From Azospirillum sp. B510 (GTDB taxonomy: Bacteria; Pseudomonadota; Alphaproteobacteria; Azospirillales; Azospirillaceae): DNA of 64,000 nucleotides. Of the stretch, positions 16,334-25,997 are shown piece by piece (position 1 is the stretch's first letter; each line of letters starts with the position of its first letter). The translations under genes were made by a program, and so were the position numbers. The notes below the pieces were generated by a model, which saw only the letters and a program-made list of their open reading frames with translations, did no database searches and was not told the origin of the DNA. The DNA lies in NCBI RefSeq assembly GCF_000010725.1, contig NC_013855.1:1282501-1346500 (forward strand), read 5' to 3'.

Positions 16334-16975
16334 CTATTTTTTGGACAGGGCCGCCACGATCCGATCGGTGAACACCGCGACAGCCTGGCTCATCGCCCGG
16401 ACCTGGGCGGCGGGAGGCTCGGCCGGAGCGGCGGCAGCGGAAACCTCCACCGTCTCACGCTGGGGGCCGGTCCTGCCGGACGCGGCACCGCTCATCGGCG
16501 ACAGGCTCCACTGCGCATCGAGAACCACGCGCCCGCCGGCGTCGGCATCGAAGCGCAGAACGGTGACGGACAGCAGGGCGGTCCCCTCTCCGGGGGCGCT
16601 GCCGGCCACAGGCAGGACGGTTACGCCCGGCAGCCGGGCGGCAAGATCACCGGCCAGGGAGGAGCGCAGGCCGTCGGCCAGCGGCTCGGCCCAGCGGTCG
16701 AACTCCAGTGCCTCGACCCGGTTGCTGTCGAGCCGGCGGACGATCTGCGGCCGGTCGATCAGCATCGGCAAATCCACCGACCCCAGTGCCAGGGTTCCGG
16801 CCGCCATGGCCGGGGGAACGGATCGCGTCGGCAGCCCGCCCCCCTCGGGCGGCACAACAGACAGCGTGTAGAGCCGGCTGTCCGGCGTCGACTGGCAGGC
16901 CGCCAGCATGAGAAGCGGCGCCGCCAGCGCGGTGCTCCGCAATCCGCGCATCCATCCCTTCACCCGATTTGCCAC
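16334..16975 (-). CDS. pqiC: PqiC/YmbA-type ABC auxiliary lipoprotein
   Basis: 213-aa lipoprotein of the PqiC (DUF330) family. The signal ends in the lipobox LMLAAC (Cys about 27). The mature domain has the family pattern SRLYTLSV near its start and DRPQIVRRLDSNRVEALEFDRWAEPL in the middle. In E. coli PqiC is an outer-membrane lipoprotein that docks the PqiB tunnel for lipid transport across the envelope. It lies 15 nt after pqiB in a leftward pqiABC operon. Confidence 0.85.
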   Translation of the reverse strand: MANRVKGWMRGLRSTALAAPLLMLAACQSTPDSRLYTLSVVPPEGGGLPTRSVPPAMAAGTLALGSVDLPMLIDRPQIVRRLDSNRVEALEFDRWAEPLADGLRSSLAGDLAARLPGVTVLPVAGSAPGEGTALLSVTVLRFDADAGGRVVLDAQWSLSPMSGAASGRTGPQRETVEVSAAAAPAEPPAAQVRAMSQAVAVFTDRIVAALSKK

Positions 16976-16990
16976 TGTTTCTCGCCCCTG

Positions 16991-18679
16991 CTATTTCTTG
17001 CCCTGAAGCAGCGCTTCGGGATGACGTTCCAGATAATCGGCCAGCACGCGGAAGGACCGCGCGGCGTCGTTCAACTGCCGCATGACGCCGGGCAGATCGG
17101 CCTGCCCGCCGCCGCCGCCCAGCAGCCCCTTGGCGCTGTTCAGCGTGCCCTCCGCCGCCGCCGCCACGCCGTTCAGGCTTTTCACCAACAGCGGCAACTG
17201 GCGGTCGGCATTGCGCATCAGCGCATCGGCACTGCCCAGCGCCTTGGCGAGTGCGGCCAGCGACCGCGCCAGATCGGGCGAGCCGGCGACACCGCTCACC
17301 GATTGCAGGGTGCCGCGCAGATCTGCGATCAGCCCATCCAGCGGCAGCGCCGCCACCTTGTCCATCACCGCCCCGGCCGAGCGGGTGAGCGAATCCATGT
17401 CGCTGGAGGCCAGCGTCGGCAGTTCCGATCTCTCGGTCCCCGGCGCCGGCCGGTATGGCCCCGGTTCGAAGTCGAAGGACACCAGCTTCTGTCCGGTCAG
17501 CAGATTGCCCGAGGCCAGCCGGCCCCGCATGCCTTTTTCAACCTGGGTGGCGACCAGCCGGCGCAAGGCCGCCTCGTCCATCGGCCGGTTGTCGAAAATG
17601 CCGTAGGTGCGGGCGACCAGATCGGGCTCCAGGTCGATGTCCACCGGAATGCGGATCTGCCGCGAGGCCTCGTCATACTCGATCCTGACGGCAGCCACAT
17701 GCCCGACCGTCAGGCCGCGCATCAGCACCGGCGCCCCGGCCTGCAAGCCCTGGACGGATCCGGGGAACTCCAGCCGGTAGCGCACGCGCAGCCGGTCACG
17801 GGCGGCGGCGGCCGATGCCTGATCCTCGTAGAGGACGAAGCTTGCCCAGTCCGCCGCCTGCGGTCCGGCCTCCGGATCGGGCGGGGTTTCCAGAACCACG
17901 CCGCCCAGCACCAGCGTCTTGAGGGATTCGGTCTGGAACTTGATGCCGTCGGCCCCGGCGGTGAACTGGACCCCCGACGAGCGCCAGAACCGGCTTCCCT
18001 CATGCACGACACTCTCATAGGGCGCGCGGACGAAGACGGAGACCGACACCGTGCGATCCTGCGGCGACAGGTTGTAGCTCATCACCTCGCCGATCTGGAC
18101 GCCGCGGAAATAGACCGGAGAGCCCTGGGCCAGCGAGCCGAGCTGCTCCGCCTTCAGGCTGAAGCTGCGTCCCGGAACGTCGGCGCGGACGGCCGGCGGC
18201 TCGTCCAGCGCGTCGAACTCGCGGCGGTCGTCGCCGCCGCCGGGCTCCATCTCCACATAGGTGCCGGACACCACCGTGCTCAGACCGGACACGCCGGCCA
18301 GGCTGAGGCGGGGAGCCACCACCCAGAAGCGGGTGCCCTCCTTCAGGTGGCGGGTCGCGGCGCGATCCATCCGCGCGGTCGCGATCACCTGGGACAGATC
18401 GTCGGACAGCCGGACCGCCTCGATCACGCCGAGTTCGACGTTCTTGTGCTTGATCCGGGTCCGTCCGGCCTCCAGACCGTCGCCGGACGGGAAGGTGATG
18501 ACGATCTGGGGGCCGCGCTCCTCCAGCCAGCGCCAGCCGAGCCAGCCGGCGATCAGTGCCGCCACCAGCGGCAGCAGCCAGAGGATGGACAGCCGGCGCC
18601 GGGTGGAAACCGCCACCTCCGGCGGATGCGGGGTGGACGAATCCGGGGCGGGCGGGGCGGACTGGCCGTCGTCAGTCAT
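16991..18679 (-). CDS. pqiB: MCE-domain intermembrane transport protein PqiB
   Basis: 562-aa PqiB, about the length of E. coli PqiB (546 aa). One N-terminal transmembrane helix (ILWLLPLVAALIAGWLGWRW) is followed by three MCE/MlaD repeats, recognisable by the recurring hydrophobic-G-D-G-L-x-x-G pattern and the VYFRGVQIGEV and VLMRGLTVGHV segments, and a long helical C-terminus that forms the central tunnel. ATG 18679 overlaps the pqiA stop (ATGACTGA), showing coupling; a start 12 nt earlier is less likely. Confidence 0.9.
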   Translation of the reverse strand: MTDDGQSAPPAPDSSTPHPPEVAVSTRRRLSILWLLPLVAALIAGWLGWRWLEERGPQIVITFPSGDGLEAGRTRIKHKNVELGVIEAVRLSDDLSQVIATARMDRAATRHLKEGTRFWVVAPRLSLAGVSGLSTVVSGTYVEMEPGGGDDRREFDALDEPPAVRADVPGRSFSLKAEQLGSLAQGSPVYFRGVQIGEVMSYNLSPQDRTVSVSVFVRAPYESVVHEGSRFWRSSGVQFTAGADGIKFQTESLKTLVLGGVVLETPPDPEAGPQAADWASFVLYEDQASAAAARDRLRVRYRLEFPGSVQGLQAGAPVLMRGLTVGHVAAVRIEYDEASRQIRIPVDIDLEPDLVARTYGIFDNRPMDEAALRRLVATQVEKGMRGRLASGNLLTGQKLVSFDFEPGPYRPAPGTERSELPTLASSDMDSLTRSAGAVMDKVAALPLDGLIADLRGTLQSVSGVAGSPDLARSLAALAKALGSADALMRNADRQLPLLVKSLNGVAAAAEGTLNSAKGLLGGGGGQADLPGVMRQLNDAARSFRVLADYLERHPEALLQGKK

Positions 18680-19955
18680 GGCGCACTCCATCGGCGCGGT
18701 CCCACATCACGCGCGGATCGAAGACATGGCTCGCCAGCATGGTGAGGATCACCACGGCGGCGAAGGCGAGCGCGCCGGAACCGGCACGGATGGAGGCGAC
18801 GGCGCCGAACTGCACCAGCGCCGAAAGGATGGCGATCATGAAGACGTCCACGTTGGACCAGCGTCCGATGGCATCGATGAAGCGGTAGAGCCGGGTCCGG
18901 CCATGCAGCCTCGCGGCGGACCCGCGCCAGGAGGCGACGACGAACCAGACCAGCCCGCCCAGCTTCAGGATCGGCACGGCGATGCTGGCGACGAAGACCA
19001 GCAGGGCCAGCGGCCACATGCCGGACCCGGCCAATTCGCCCACCCCGCCCAGGATCGTGCTGGGATCGCCCTGGCCGAAATTGACGACGGTCATCACCGG
19101 CAGCAGGTTGGCCGGCACATAGAGGATGGCGCTGGCGGTGACCAGCGCCGTGGTCCGCCCCAGGCTGTCGGGCTCGCGCGCATGCAGGCGGCTGCCGCAG
19201 CGCGTGCAGCGGTGCGGTGCCGGCCCATGATCATGGTCCCCGTCATAGGAATGGATACGCTGGCAGACGGAACAGGCGATCCAGCGCCGGGGCGGTGGTT
19301 CGGGGTCGGGCGGCGGATGGTCGGGCTGGGCATGGTCGGGCTGGGCATGGTCGATGGCCGACCACAGCCTCCGGCGGTCGAGGCCCTGGTCCATGGCGGT
19401 GATCGCCAGCACATAGGCGCCCAGAGCCAGCCCGCCGGTCAGCATCTCCGCGTTGGCGAAGCCGTACAGCTTGGAATAGCCGACCAGCAGGCCGAGCAGG
19501 AAGACATCCAGCATCGCCCAGGGGCGCAGCGATTCGGTCAGGGCGAACAGCCTTGCGGTCGCCCGCGGCGATTCAGGCGGACGGCCGCCCCGCAGGCGGA
19601 GCAGCACGGCGATCACCCCCAGAACGCGGAGCAGCGGGGCGGCCAGCACCAAGGCCCCGACCAGCAGCGACAGCGGCCACATGCCCTGATCGGCCAGCGC
19701 CTCGATCCCGGTGGTGACCAGCCCGGCGCGGTCATTGCCTTGGATATGGACCGCCATCAGCGGGTTGACGGCGATCAGTCCCAGCAGCAGCAGCGCCGTC
19801 AGCGCCATCGGCAGGGCATGGCCGGGCCCGCCGGAGACATGGCGGTAAAGCAGCGCCCCACACCGCGTGCAGACGGCACGGCCACCGCGCGGCAGATCAC
19901 GGACACGATGCAGACGCCCACAATCGGCGCAGGCGACCAGATCGTCCCGTACCAT
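18672..19955 (-). CDS. pqiA: Paraquat-inducible protein A (PqiA)
   Basis: 427-aa inner-membrane protein with two PqiA domains. Each begins with a zinc-ribbon-like pair of CxxC motifs (CADCGRLHR...CTRCG near the N-terminus, CSVCQRIH...CTRCG after residue 200) and continues with four membrane helices. PqiA works with PqiB/C in envelope lipid trafficking. The start MVRDDLVACADCG is chosen by homology; the frame is open further upstream but adds an unlikely tail into the regulator spacer. The inter-domain linker contains a 15-bp duplicated unit coding DHAQP. Confidence 0.88.
   Translation of the reverse strand: MVRDDLVACADCGRLHRVRDLPRGGRAVCTRCGALLYRHVSGGPGHALPMALTALLLLGLIAVNPLMAVHIQGNDRAGLVTTGIEALADQGMWPLSLLVGALVLAAPLLRVLGVIAVLLRLRGGRPPESPRATARLFALTESLRPWAMLDVFLLGLLVGYSKLYGFANAEMLTGGLALGAYVLAITAMDQGLDRRRLWSAIDHAQPDHAQPDHPPPDPEPPPRRWIACSVCQRIHSYDGDHDHGPAPHRCTRCGSRLHAREPDSLGRTTALVTASAILYVPANLLPVMTVVNFGQGDPSTILGGVGELAGSGMWPLALLVFVASIAVPILKLGGLVWFVVASWRGSAARLHGRTRLYRFIDAIGRWSNVDVFMIAILSALVQFGAVASIRAGSGALAFAAVVILTMLASHVFDPRVMWDRADGVRHD
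19318..19347 (-). repeat. 15-bp tandem repeat x2 in pqiA linker
   Basis: Two exact copies of tggtcgggctgggca (plus strand) encode the repeated AQPDH in the linker between the two PqiA domains; in frame. Confidence 0.75.
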
Positions 19956-20151
19956 TGCCTGATGCACTCTCAACCCAACCTTGCCTTGCTCTGCCAAAAT
20001 GCACGCGACCGATGGGATTCTATCGCAAGTCCGACATCCCAATTGGCTTTTTCGCGCGCTGGCGCAAGACCCGGCGAAGGGAGTAGGCGATTTTCTTCCG
20101 CGTCGCAGCAAGGCGGTGACGGCGGCGGGAAATCACGATTGACCGAAAGAT

Positions 20152-20161
20152 TATGTACATA
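20152..20161. promoter_or_regulatory. GntR-type palindrome upstream of the UTRA regulator
   Basis: TATGTACATA is a perfect 10-bp palindrome; GntR/HutC-family operators are commonly GT-N-TAC-type palindromes of this kind. It lies 46 nt before the chosen regulator start and upstream of the amino acid importer, suggesting autoregulation. A reading that starts the protein at the ATG inside this palindrome would place the operator in the coding region and is less likely. Confidence 0.5.
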
Positions 20162-20206
20162 CATTATCGCCGAAACGTCACATCTCAACGCGGCGCGGAG
20201 AGCGGG

Positions 20207-21040
20207 GTGCAGGGGTTGACACGGCAGGACCTGACCGTACGGGGCCGCGTTGACGGACCGGCATCCCCACCGGCGGAACCGGTGCAGGGTGGCCATGTTC
20301 CCGACCGCGTGCTGGATGGGCGCGGGCCGCTGTTCGACCAGATCAAGCGCGCCGTCGCCGGGCAGATCCTGCGCGGCCGCTGGCGGGCTGGCCAGCGCGT
20401 GCCCAACGAGGCGGAATTGTCGAACCTCTACGGCGTCTCCCGCCAGACCGTGCACAAGGCCATCGCGCTGCTGGCGAAGGAAGGCTTTCTGATCCGCCGC
20501 CGCCGCGCCGGCACCTTCGTCGCGACCGGCCGCCGCGACCGTTTCGCCCTGCCCATCGAGGACATCGGCGACGTCGTCGCGCGGGAGGGGCGCGTCTACG
20601 AGTTCCGCATCCGCGAGCGCAAGCCCCTTCGCAACGGCGAAGGCATCCGCTGGCCCGACCTGCCCGACGGGACGCCGATCCTGGCGCTGGAATGTCTGCA
20701 TTTCAGCGACGGAACCCCGATCCAGCACGAGCGCCGCCTCGTCAATCTGGAGGCGGTGCCGGAGGTGATGGACGAGGCGTTCGATGCCGTGGCCCCCAGC
20801 CGCTGGCTGGTCGAGCGGGTTCCCTGGTCGTCCGCCGATCACACCGTGCGCGCGGTCAACGCCACGGCGGAGATGGCGGCCCTGCTGGGGGTGGAGCCGG
20901 GGACGGCCTGCCTGTCGGTCCGGCGGCAGACCATGCATCTCAGCCGGCCGGTGACGCTGGTACATTTTCTTTCCGTCGGTGACCGTTTCAGCCTCAGCGG
21001 GTCGTCGATCACCGACAGCGCGACCGAGTTGAATTTGTAA
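20207..21040 (+). CDS. GntR-family regulator with UTRA domain (HutC type)
   Basis: 277-aa GntR regulator. The winged HTH (about residues 40-110) reads GPLFDQIKRAVAGQILRGRW and AELSNLYGVSRQTVHKAIALL, and the C-terminal UTRA ligand domain (about 130-270) contains ILALECLHFSDGTPIQHERRLVN. I start at GTG 20207 because GGAG lies 6 nt upstream and because the longer ATG start at 20153 falls inside a palindromic operator. The HutC subgroup senses histidine-pathway or other small ligands; 47 nt downstream begins an amino acid ABC importer that it presumably controls. Confidence 0.83.
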   Translation: MQGLTRQDLTVRGRVDGPASPPAEPVQGGHVPDRVLDGRGPLFDQIKRAVAGQILRGRWRAGQRVPNEAELSNLYGVSRQTVHKAIALLAKEGFLIRRRRAGTFVATGRRDRFALPIEDIGDVVAREGRVYEFRIRERKPLRNGEGIRWPDLPDGTPILALECLHFSDGTPIQHERRLVNLEAVPEVMDEAFDAVAPSRWLVERVPWSSADHTVRAVNATAEMAALLGVEPGTACLSVRRQTMHLSRPVTLVHFLSVGDRFSLSGSSITDSATELNL

Positions 21041-21087
21041 ACACAAAAGGACCGGCGACAGCCGCCGGCCGCAACAGGGGTGACTTC

Positions 21088-21936
21088 ATGATGGAGAGCA
21101 AGGCCATGGTTCGGACGATGTTCAAGACGGCGCTGCTGGGTGCGACCCTGCTGGTCGCCGGGGCCGCCGCCGGCACCGCGATGGCCGACACGCTGGCCGA
21201 TGTGAAGAAGGCTGGCGTGTTCACCGTCGCCACCGAGATGCAGTTCCCGCCCTTCGATTTCCTTGAGAACAACGAATACAAGGGTGTCGACAAGGACCTG
21301 TTCGACGAGGTGGCGAAGGAGCTGGGCGTCAAGGCCAAATACATCGACCTGCCCTGGACCAGCGTGCTGCCGGGTCTGGAGGCCAAGAAGTTCGATCTGG
21401 TCATCGCCCCGGTCACCATCACCAAGGAACGCATGAAGCGCTATTCCTTCACCGTTCCGATTTCCGAGGCGACCGCCGCCCTGATGAAGCGCGCCGACGA
21501 CAAGACCATCACCAAGCCGGAGGACATCGCCGGCAAGAAGGTCGGCGGCGGCAAGGGCACCTCGCAGCTGGCCCAGGTCAAGGAGTTCGGCCAGACCCTG
21601 CCGACGCCGCCGGACGTGCGTGAATATGTCGACAGCAACCAGTCCTACGCCGATCTGGCCGCCGGCCGCGTCGATGCCTCGGTCAACTCGCTGCCGAACC
21701 TGAATTTCGCCGCCGCCCAGCGCAAGGACACCTTCGCCGTCGTCCTGCCGCCCTTCGGCAAGCCGTCCTACTTCTCGTGGGTCGGCCGCCCCGGCGGCGA
21801 CGACAAGAGCCTGATCGAGGCGGTCAACGCCGCGCTGGTGACGATCCAGAAGGACGGCCGCATGGCGACCATCCAGAAGAAGTGGTTCGGTGTCTCCCAG
21901 GCCCTGCCGACCACCGTTCCGGAACCGCAGCTGTAA
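21088..21936 (+). CDS. Polar amino acid ABC substrate-binding protein
   Basis: 282-aa family 3 periplasmic binding protein (GlnH/HisJ type). Signal peptide about residues 1-32 (ending GTAMA-DT). The mature chain shows the binding-lobe pattern VFTVATEMQFPPFDF, GVDKDLFDEVAKELG and DLVIAPVTITKERMKRYSFT. The ligand is not readable beyond polar amino acid. A perfect hairpin separates it from the permeases, which usually gives more binding protein than membrane components. Confidence 0.88.
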   Translation: MMESKAMVRTMFKTALLGATLLVAGAAAGTAMADTLADVKKAGVFTVATEMQFPPFDFLENNEYKGVDKDLFDEVAKELGVKAKYIDLPWTSVLPGLEAKKFDLVIAPVTITKERMKRYSFTVPISEATAALMKRADDKTITKPEDIAGKKVGGGKGTSQLAQVKEFGQTLPTPPDVREYVDSNQSYADLAAGRVDASVNSLPNLNFAAAQRKDTFAVVLPPFGKPSYFSWVGRPGGDDKSLIEAVNAALVTIQKDGRMATIQKKWFGVSQALPTTVPEPQL

Positions 21937-21954
21937 GGCGGGTCCCGTCTTACC

Positions 21955-21979
21955 CCCCTCTCCCCCCTGGGGAGAGGGG
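21955..21979 (+). terminator. 11-bp perfect hairpin between binding protein and permease genes
   Basis: CCCCTCTCCCC-CCT-GGGGAGAGGGG forms a perfect 11-bp stem with a 3-nt loop, 18 nt past the stop codon of the binding protein and 36 nt before the permease start. Such intercistronic stems protect the upstream mRNA end or cause partial termination. The sequence also resembles dispersed intergenic repeats seen in GC-rich proteobacteria. Confidence 0.7.
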
Positions 21980-22015
21980 ATCAGGTTCGGGAATCACCGA
22001 CCCAAGGCCCACCCG

Positions 22016-22663
22016 ATGAAGTTCAGCGTCATCATCGACGCCTTTCCCTATCTGCTGGGGGCGGCCGTCACGACCATCTGGGTCTCGCTGCTCGGCGTGC
22101 TGCTGGGGCAGGTGATCGGCGTCGCCGTCTGCGTCGCCCGCCAGTCCGGCGGCCGGGCGGCCGACATCGCCGGCGGCGTCTATGTCAGCTTCTTCCGCGG
22201 CGTGCCGCTGCTGATCCAGCTGCTGCTGATCTATTACATGCTGCCGCTGATCGGCATCGACGTGCCGCCGCTGGTCGCCTCCATCGCCGCCTTGGGGCTG
22301 GCGTCCGGCGCCTATGTGTCGGAGATCTACCGCGGCGCGCTGAACGCCGTGCCGCACGGACAGTCGGAGGCGGCGCTGGCGCTGGGCTTTCCCGGCTGGT
22401 CGATCTGGTCCCGCATCCTGCTGCCCCAGGCCTTCCGCATCTCGGTCCCGGCCCTGGTCAACGAGCTGATCCTGCTGTTGAAGGCCTCCTCGCTGATCTC
22501 CGTCGTCGGGGTGGCGGAGCTGACGCGGACCAGCCAGACCATTTCCGCCAGCAACTACCGCCCGCTGGAGATCTATCTGGCGGCCGGCCTCATCTATCTG
22601 GCGATCAACGGCGCGCTGGCCTTGTTCGGCACGCTGGTCGAACGCCGCCTGCAACAGGCCTGA
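22016..22663 (+). CDS. Amino acid ABC permease 1 (HisQ/GlnP type)
   Basis: 215-aa membrane permease with about five helices; the HEQRo-type sequence VYVSFFRGVPLLIQLLLIYY and the EAA loop EAALALGFPGWSIWSRILLPQ are intact. ATG 22016 lies after AAGG; an earlier in-frame start would run through the hairpin. It is 4 nt from the second permease; the two form a heterodimeric channel. Confidence 0.88.
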   Translation: MKFSVIIDAFPYLLGAAVTTIWVSLLGVLLGQVIGVAVCVARQSGGRAADIAGGVYVSFFRGVPLLIQLLLIYYMLPLIGIDVPPLVASIAALGLASGAYVSEIYRGALNAVPHGQSEAALALGFPGWSIWSRILLPQAFRISVPALVNELILLLKASSLISVVGVAELTRTSQTISASNYRPLEIYLAAGLIYLAINGALALFGTLVERRLQQA

Positions 22664-22667
22664 TCCG

Positions 22668-23372
22668 ATGTTGGACCTCTCCCTTCTCGTCCAGTACGGC
22701 CCGGCGCTGCTGCGCGGCTTCGGCGTCACCATCCTGTGCTGGGGCGCCGGCTGCCTGATCGGCATGGTGCTGGGCTTCATCCTGATGCTGCTGCGGCAAG
22801 TGCCGGTAAGGCCGCTGCGCTGGCTCATCCGCGCCTATATCGAGGTGATCCGCGGCACCCCCTTCCTGATCCAGCTGTTCCTGCTCTACAGCGGCGGCCC
22901 CTCCATCGGCCTGCGGCTGGAGGCGACGACGGCGGGCATCCTCGGCCTCGGCCTTTATGGCAGCGCCTATTTCGCCGAGATCTTCCGCGCCGGCTACCAG
23001 GCGGTGCCGAAGGGACAGGTGGAGGCGGCACTCAGCCTCGGCCTGTCGCATGGCGCCATCCTGCGCCGGGTGATCGTTCCGGCGATGCTGGTGTCGACCA
23101 TCCCCGCCATCGTCAACATGATGGCGATCCTGACCAAGGAGACGGTGGTGCTGTCGATCATCACCGTGCCGGAACTGATGTACGAGATGCAGACGATGGC
23201 GGCGGAGACCTTCGCCACCTTCGAGACCATCCTGGGGATGGCGCTGTTCTACTGGCTGTTGGTGGAGGTGGTGTCGCGCCTGGGCCGCCGGCTGGAGGCG
23301 CGCGTCACCCGTTTCCTGACCCATGCCGCGCCGCAGGGGTCGCCGACCGACACCGCAACCGCGAGGGCGTGA
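22668..23372 (+). CDS. Amino acid ABC permease 2 (HisM/GlnP type)
   Basis: 234-aa permease of the same family. [20 protein letters not shown] and the EAA loop [20 protein letters not shown] are typical. Its TGA overlaps the ATG of the ATPase by one base (TGATG), indicating translational coupling. Confidence 0.88.
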   Translation: MLDLSLLVQYGPALLRGFGVTILCWGAGCLIGMVLGFILMLLRQVPVRPLRWLIRAYIEVIRGTPFLIQLFLLYSGGPSIGLRLEATTAGILGLGLYGSAYFAEIFRAGYQAVPKGQVEAALSLGLSHGAILRRVIVPAMLVSTIPAIVNMMAILTKETVVLSIITVPELMYEMQTMAAETFATFETILGMALFYWLLVEVVSRLGRRLEARVTRFLTHAAPQGSPTDTATARA

Positions 23373-24199
23373 TGACCGCCGTTTCCCAGACCGCCGCGCC
23401 GCCCCGTTCCCCGGCCGCCGGCGATGCCGTGCCGATGGTCTCGATCCGCGGCGTCGGCAAGAGCTTCGGCACCAACGAGGTGCTGCGCGACATCGACCTG
23501 ACCGTCAACAAGTCGGAGGTGGTCTGCCTGATCGGCCCCAGCGGATCGGGCAAGAGCACGCTTCTGCGCTGCGTCAACTTCCTGGAGGTCTATGACCGCG
23601 GCGAGATCCGCATCGAAGGCCGGCTGGTCGGCTACAGCGACGATGCGCGCCGTCGCCGGCTGTCGAACCGCGACCTGCGGGATTTGCGCCGCAACGTCGG
23701 CATGGTGTTCCAGCAGTTCAACCTGTGGCCCCACATGACGGCGCTGGAGAATGTGGCCGAGGCGCTGGTCCAGGTCCGCGGCCTGGACAAGGCGGCGGCG
23801 GCCACGCGGGCCCGGCAGATGCTGGACCGCGTCGGTCTGGCGGCCAAGGCCGACAGCTACCCGGCCCGCCTGTCCGGCGGCCAGCAGCAGCGCGTCGCCA
23901 TCGCCCGCGTCATCGCCATGGAGCCGCACCTGATGCTGTTCGACGAGCCGACCTCGGCGCTCGACCCCGAACTGGTGGGCGAGGTGTTGCAGGTCATGCG
24001 CAATCTGGCCGCCGACGGCATGACCATGGTGGTGGTGACGCATGAGATGGGTTTCGCCGCCAACGTCGCCGACAAGGTCGCCTTCCTCGACCGTGGCCGC
24101 ATCGCCGCCTTCGGCACCCCGCGCGAGGTCTTCCATGAATGCGCGGAACCGCGGGTCCGGCAGTTCCTTCAGACCTATCACGAGCGCAACAGCTTCTGA
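23372..24199 (+). CDS. Amino acid ABC ATP-binding protein (HisP/GlnQ type)
   Basis: 275-aa ATPase with Walker [11 protein letters not shown]-loop [13 protein letters not shown], signature LSGGQQQR, Walker [15 protein letters not shown] and switch [15 protein letters not shown]. The HisP/GlnQ subfamily pattern (FNLWPH, MGFA) matches the upstream polar amino acid components. Last gene of the importer operon; the convergent chemoreceptor gene ends 17 nt away. Confidence 0.92.
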   Translation: MTAVSQTAAPPRSPAAGDAVPMVSIRGVGKSFGTNEVLRDIDLTVNKSEVVCLIGPSGSGKSTLLRCVNFLEVYDRGEIRIEGRLVGYSDDARRRRLSNRDLRDLRRNVGMVFQQFNLWPHMTALENVAEALVQVRGLDKAAAATRARQMLDRVGLAAKADSYPARLSGGQQQRVAIARVIAMEPHLMLFDEPTSALDPELVGEVLQVMRNLAADGMTMVVVTHEMGFAANVADKVAFLDRGRIAAFGTPREVFHECAEPRVRQFLQTYHERNSF

Positions 24200-24216
24200 C
24201 GCTTCGGCCCGTGTCG

Positions 24217-25692
24217 TCAGGTGGCCGCGTTGGGCGCCGAGCGATCGGCCGGCGGCATCAGCGCGATGCTGAACGCGCCCCATTGGCGCCCGCGCACCCG
24301 GATCGGGGCGTTGACGATGGTGATCAGCACGCGTTTGCCGCCGCCCATGTCGCGCGGCATGGTGTGGATCGACGGCCGGGGCGAACTGGCGGCCTTCAAG
24401 CCGGCGCGGAAGCGATAAAGCCGACGCCCCCGGCAATGGGCGGCGTTCCACACCGGATCCGATCCCTGGGGGTGATTGTATTTGCGGTTGTGGGTGGGCA
24501 GATAGCCGTTGCGGTCGGCGATGGTGGCGAAGGCGACGCGCGGATCGAGCCCCAGAAGCGGCTCCTGCACCGCCGGCAGCACCCGGTCGGTGAAGGCGGT
24601 GAAGTTGGTCAGGAGTTGCTCCGGATTGGTGCCGGGGATCGGACGGTAGCTCTCGTCGAACAGGTCGTTCAGCGTGATCTCGCCGGCATCCACCGCCTGC
24701 TCGAACAGGGCGGAAACCCGCGCCGCCGCCTCCACCGTGGCGGCGAGGAAGGGGCTGTCGTCGGTCGGGACCGGGCTGGTGCCGATATGGTCGATCAGGC
24801 TTTCGCTGAGTTCCAGCAACCCTTCCAGCCGGCGGTTCGCCGCCGCCAGATGGCTGGAGGAACCGGCGACCGCCTGTTCCAGCTCGTCCAGCTCCCGCTC
24901 CACCGCCGTGCAGTCCTTCAGATTGGCATGGACGCCCTCGGCGATGGCATGGGTGGCGCTGTGGACGGTGGCGACCGACTCCTCCATCCGCGCCACCACC
25001 CGTTCGATCAGCGCGGTGCCCTCGCGGGCATGGGTGGCCCCGGCCGTGGCGGAGGCTCCATCCTCGATCAGGCCCGACACCTGCGAGGTCAGCGCCTGCA
25101 CCGTGTCGCCGATCTGCACGGTCGCCGCCTGGGTCTGGCGGGCAAGCTCCTTGACCTCGGTCGCCACCACGGCGAAGCCGCGTCCGGCCTCGCCCGCCCG
25201 TGCCGCCTCGATGGTCGCGTTCAGCGCCAGCAGGTTGGTCTGCTTGGCGATCGCCTGGATCGCCCGCGACACCGACGCCACCTGCCCCAGCGAGTTGCTG
25301 ACCAGCGCCAGCTGACGTTCCATGCGGGCCACGCCGTCGATCAGCCCGGCGATCTTCCGCACCGCGTCGGCGACCGCGCTGCGCGACCGGGCGATCTCGC
25401 CGGTTGCCGCCGCCGCCGCCGCGCTGGCCTGTTCGGCGGTCCGGTCGATGGCGGCGTTGGTGGAGGTCATGGCGGCGGCGGTATCGCGCAGCGTGCGGAA
25501 CTGCGCGCCCTGCCTGTCCACCACCGCCGCGACCTCCTGCACATTGCCGGTGATGTCGGCCAGTTCCAGCCCGATGGTGCCGACGCGGCGATAGACGTCG
25601 CGCAGAATGGCCGCGGCGCCGCCGCCTGACGCGCCGCCTGATACACCACCATGGCCCGGCGGCGGAGACGGCATGCCCGTGGCAGACTCCAT
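24217..25692 (-). CDS. Cytosolic methyl-accepting chemotaxis protein with C-terminal sensor
   Basis: 491-aa chemoreceptor without membrane segments. The signalling hairpin is in the N-terminal half (about residues 60-280), with the hairpin-tip sequence [20 protein letters not shown] and EVKELARQ. Residues about 330-480 form a C-terminal PAS-like sensor with the motif [16 protein letters not shown] and an HCRGRR segment. This inverted order (signalling then sensor) resembles soluble receptors sensing internal redox or metabolic state. ATG 25692 has an AGGAAGGA site. Its neighbour across a 285-bp spacer is a REC-EAL protein. Confidence 0.88.
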   Translation of the reverse strand: MESATGMPSPPPGHGGVSGGASGGGAAAILRDVYRRVGTIGLELADITGNVQEVAAVVDRQGAQFRTLRDTAAAMTSTNAAIDRTAEQASAAAAAATGEIARSRSAVADAVRKIAGLIDGVARMERQLALVSNSLGQVASVSRAIQAIAKQTNLLALNATIEAARAGEAGRGFAVVATEVKELARQTQAATVQIGDTVQALTSQVSGLIEDGASATAGATHAREGTALIERVVARMEESVATVHSATHAIAEGVHANLKDCTAVERELDELEQAVAGSSSHLAAANRRLEGLLELSESLIDHIGTSPVPTDDSPFLAATVEAAARVSALFEQAVDAGEITLNDLFDESYRPIPGTNPEQLLTNFTAFTDRVLPAVQEPLLGLDPRVAFATIADRNGYLPTHNRKYNHPQGSDPVWNAAHCRGRRLYRFRAGLKAASSPRPSIHTMPRDMGGGKRVLITIVNAPIRVRGRQWGAFSIALMPPADRSAPNAAT

Positions 25693-25997
25693 TGTCCTTC
25701 CTCCCTGTTCTCCCAGCTTCGTTCGCAACCGGCGGCCAGGCGGCACATACCCCGCCGTCCCCGGTTGGCCGATCGGCCGGATAAGTTCTTATGTATGATT
25801 GTTATGAAATATATCTTTCATGCTTTCCTGTCAATTTCCAATCGCCGTGGGGCCGCGCGGGCTCGGCCGCCACCGCCGCGCCGGTCGGCGCGGATACCAG
25901 CGCCCGTCATGAAACCTTCAAGCATCCGTCACGAACCGACACCCCTTCGATCGATAGATTGATATCGAAGGAACAGGTGCGGGCCGGGCTGCTGCCG

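Noticed and set aside
16274-20219. Very long open frames on the plus strand across pqiABC
   Set aside because: Antisense shadows of PqiA, PqiB and PqiC; His/Gln/Arg-rich translations with no family pattern.
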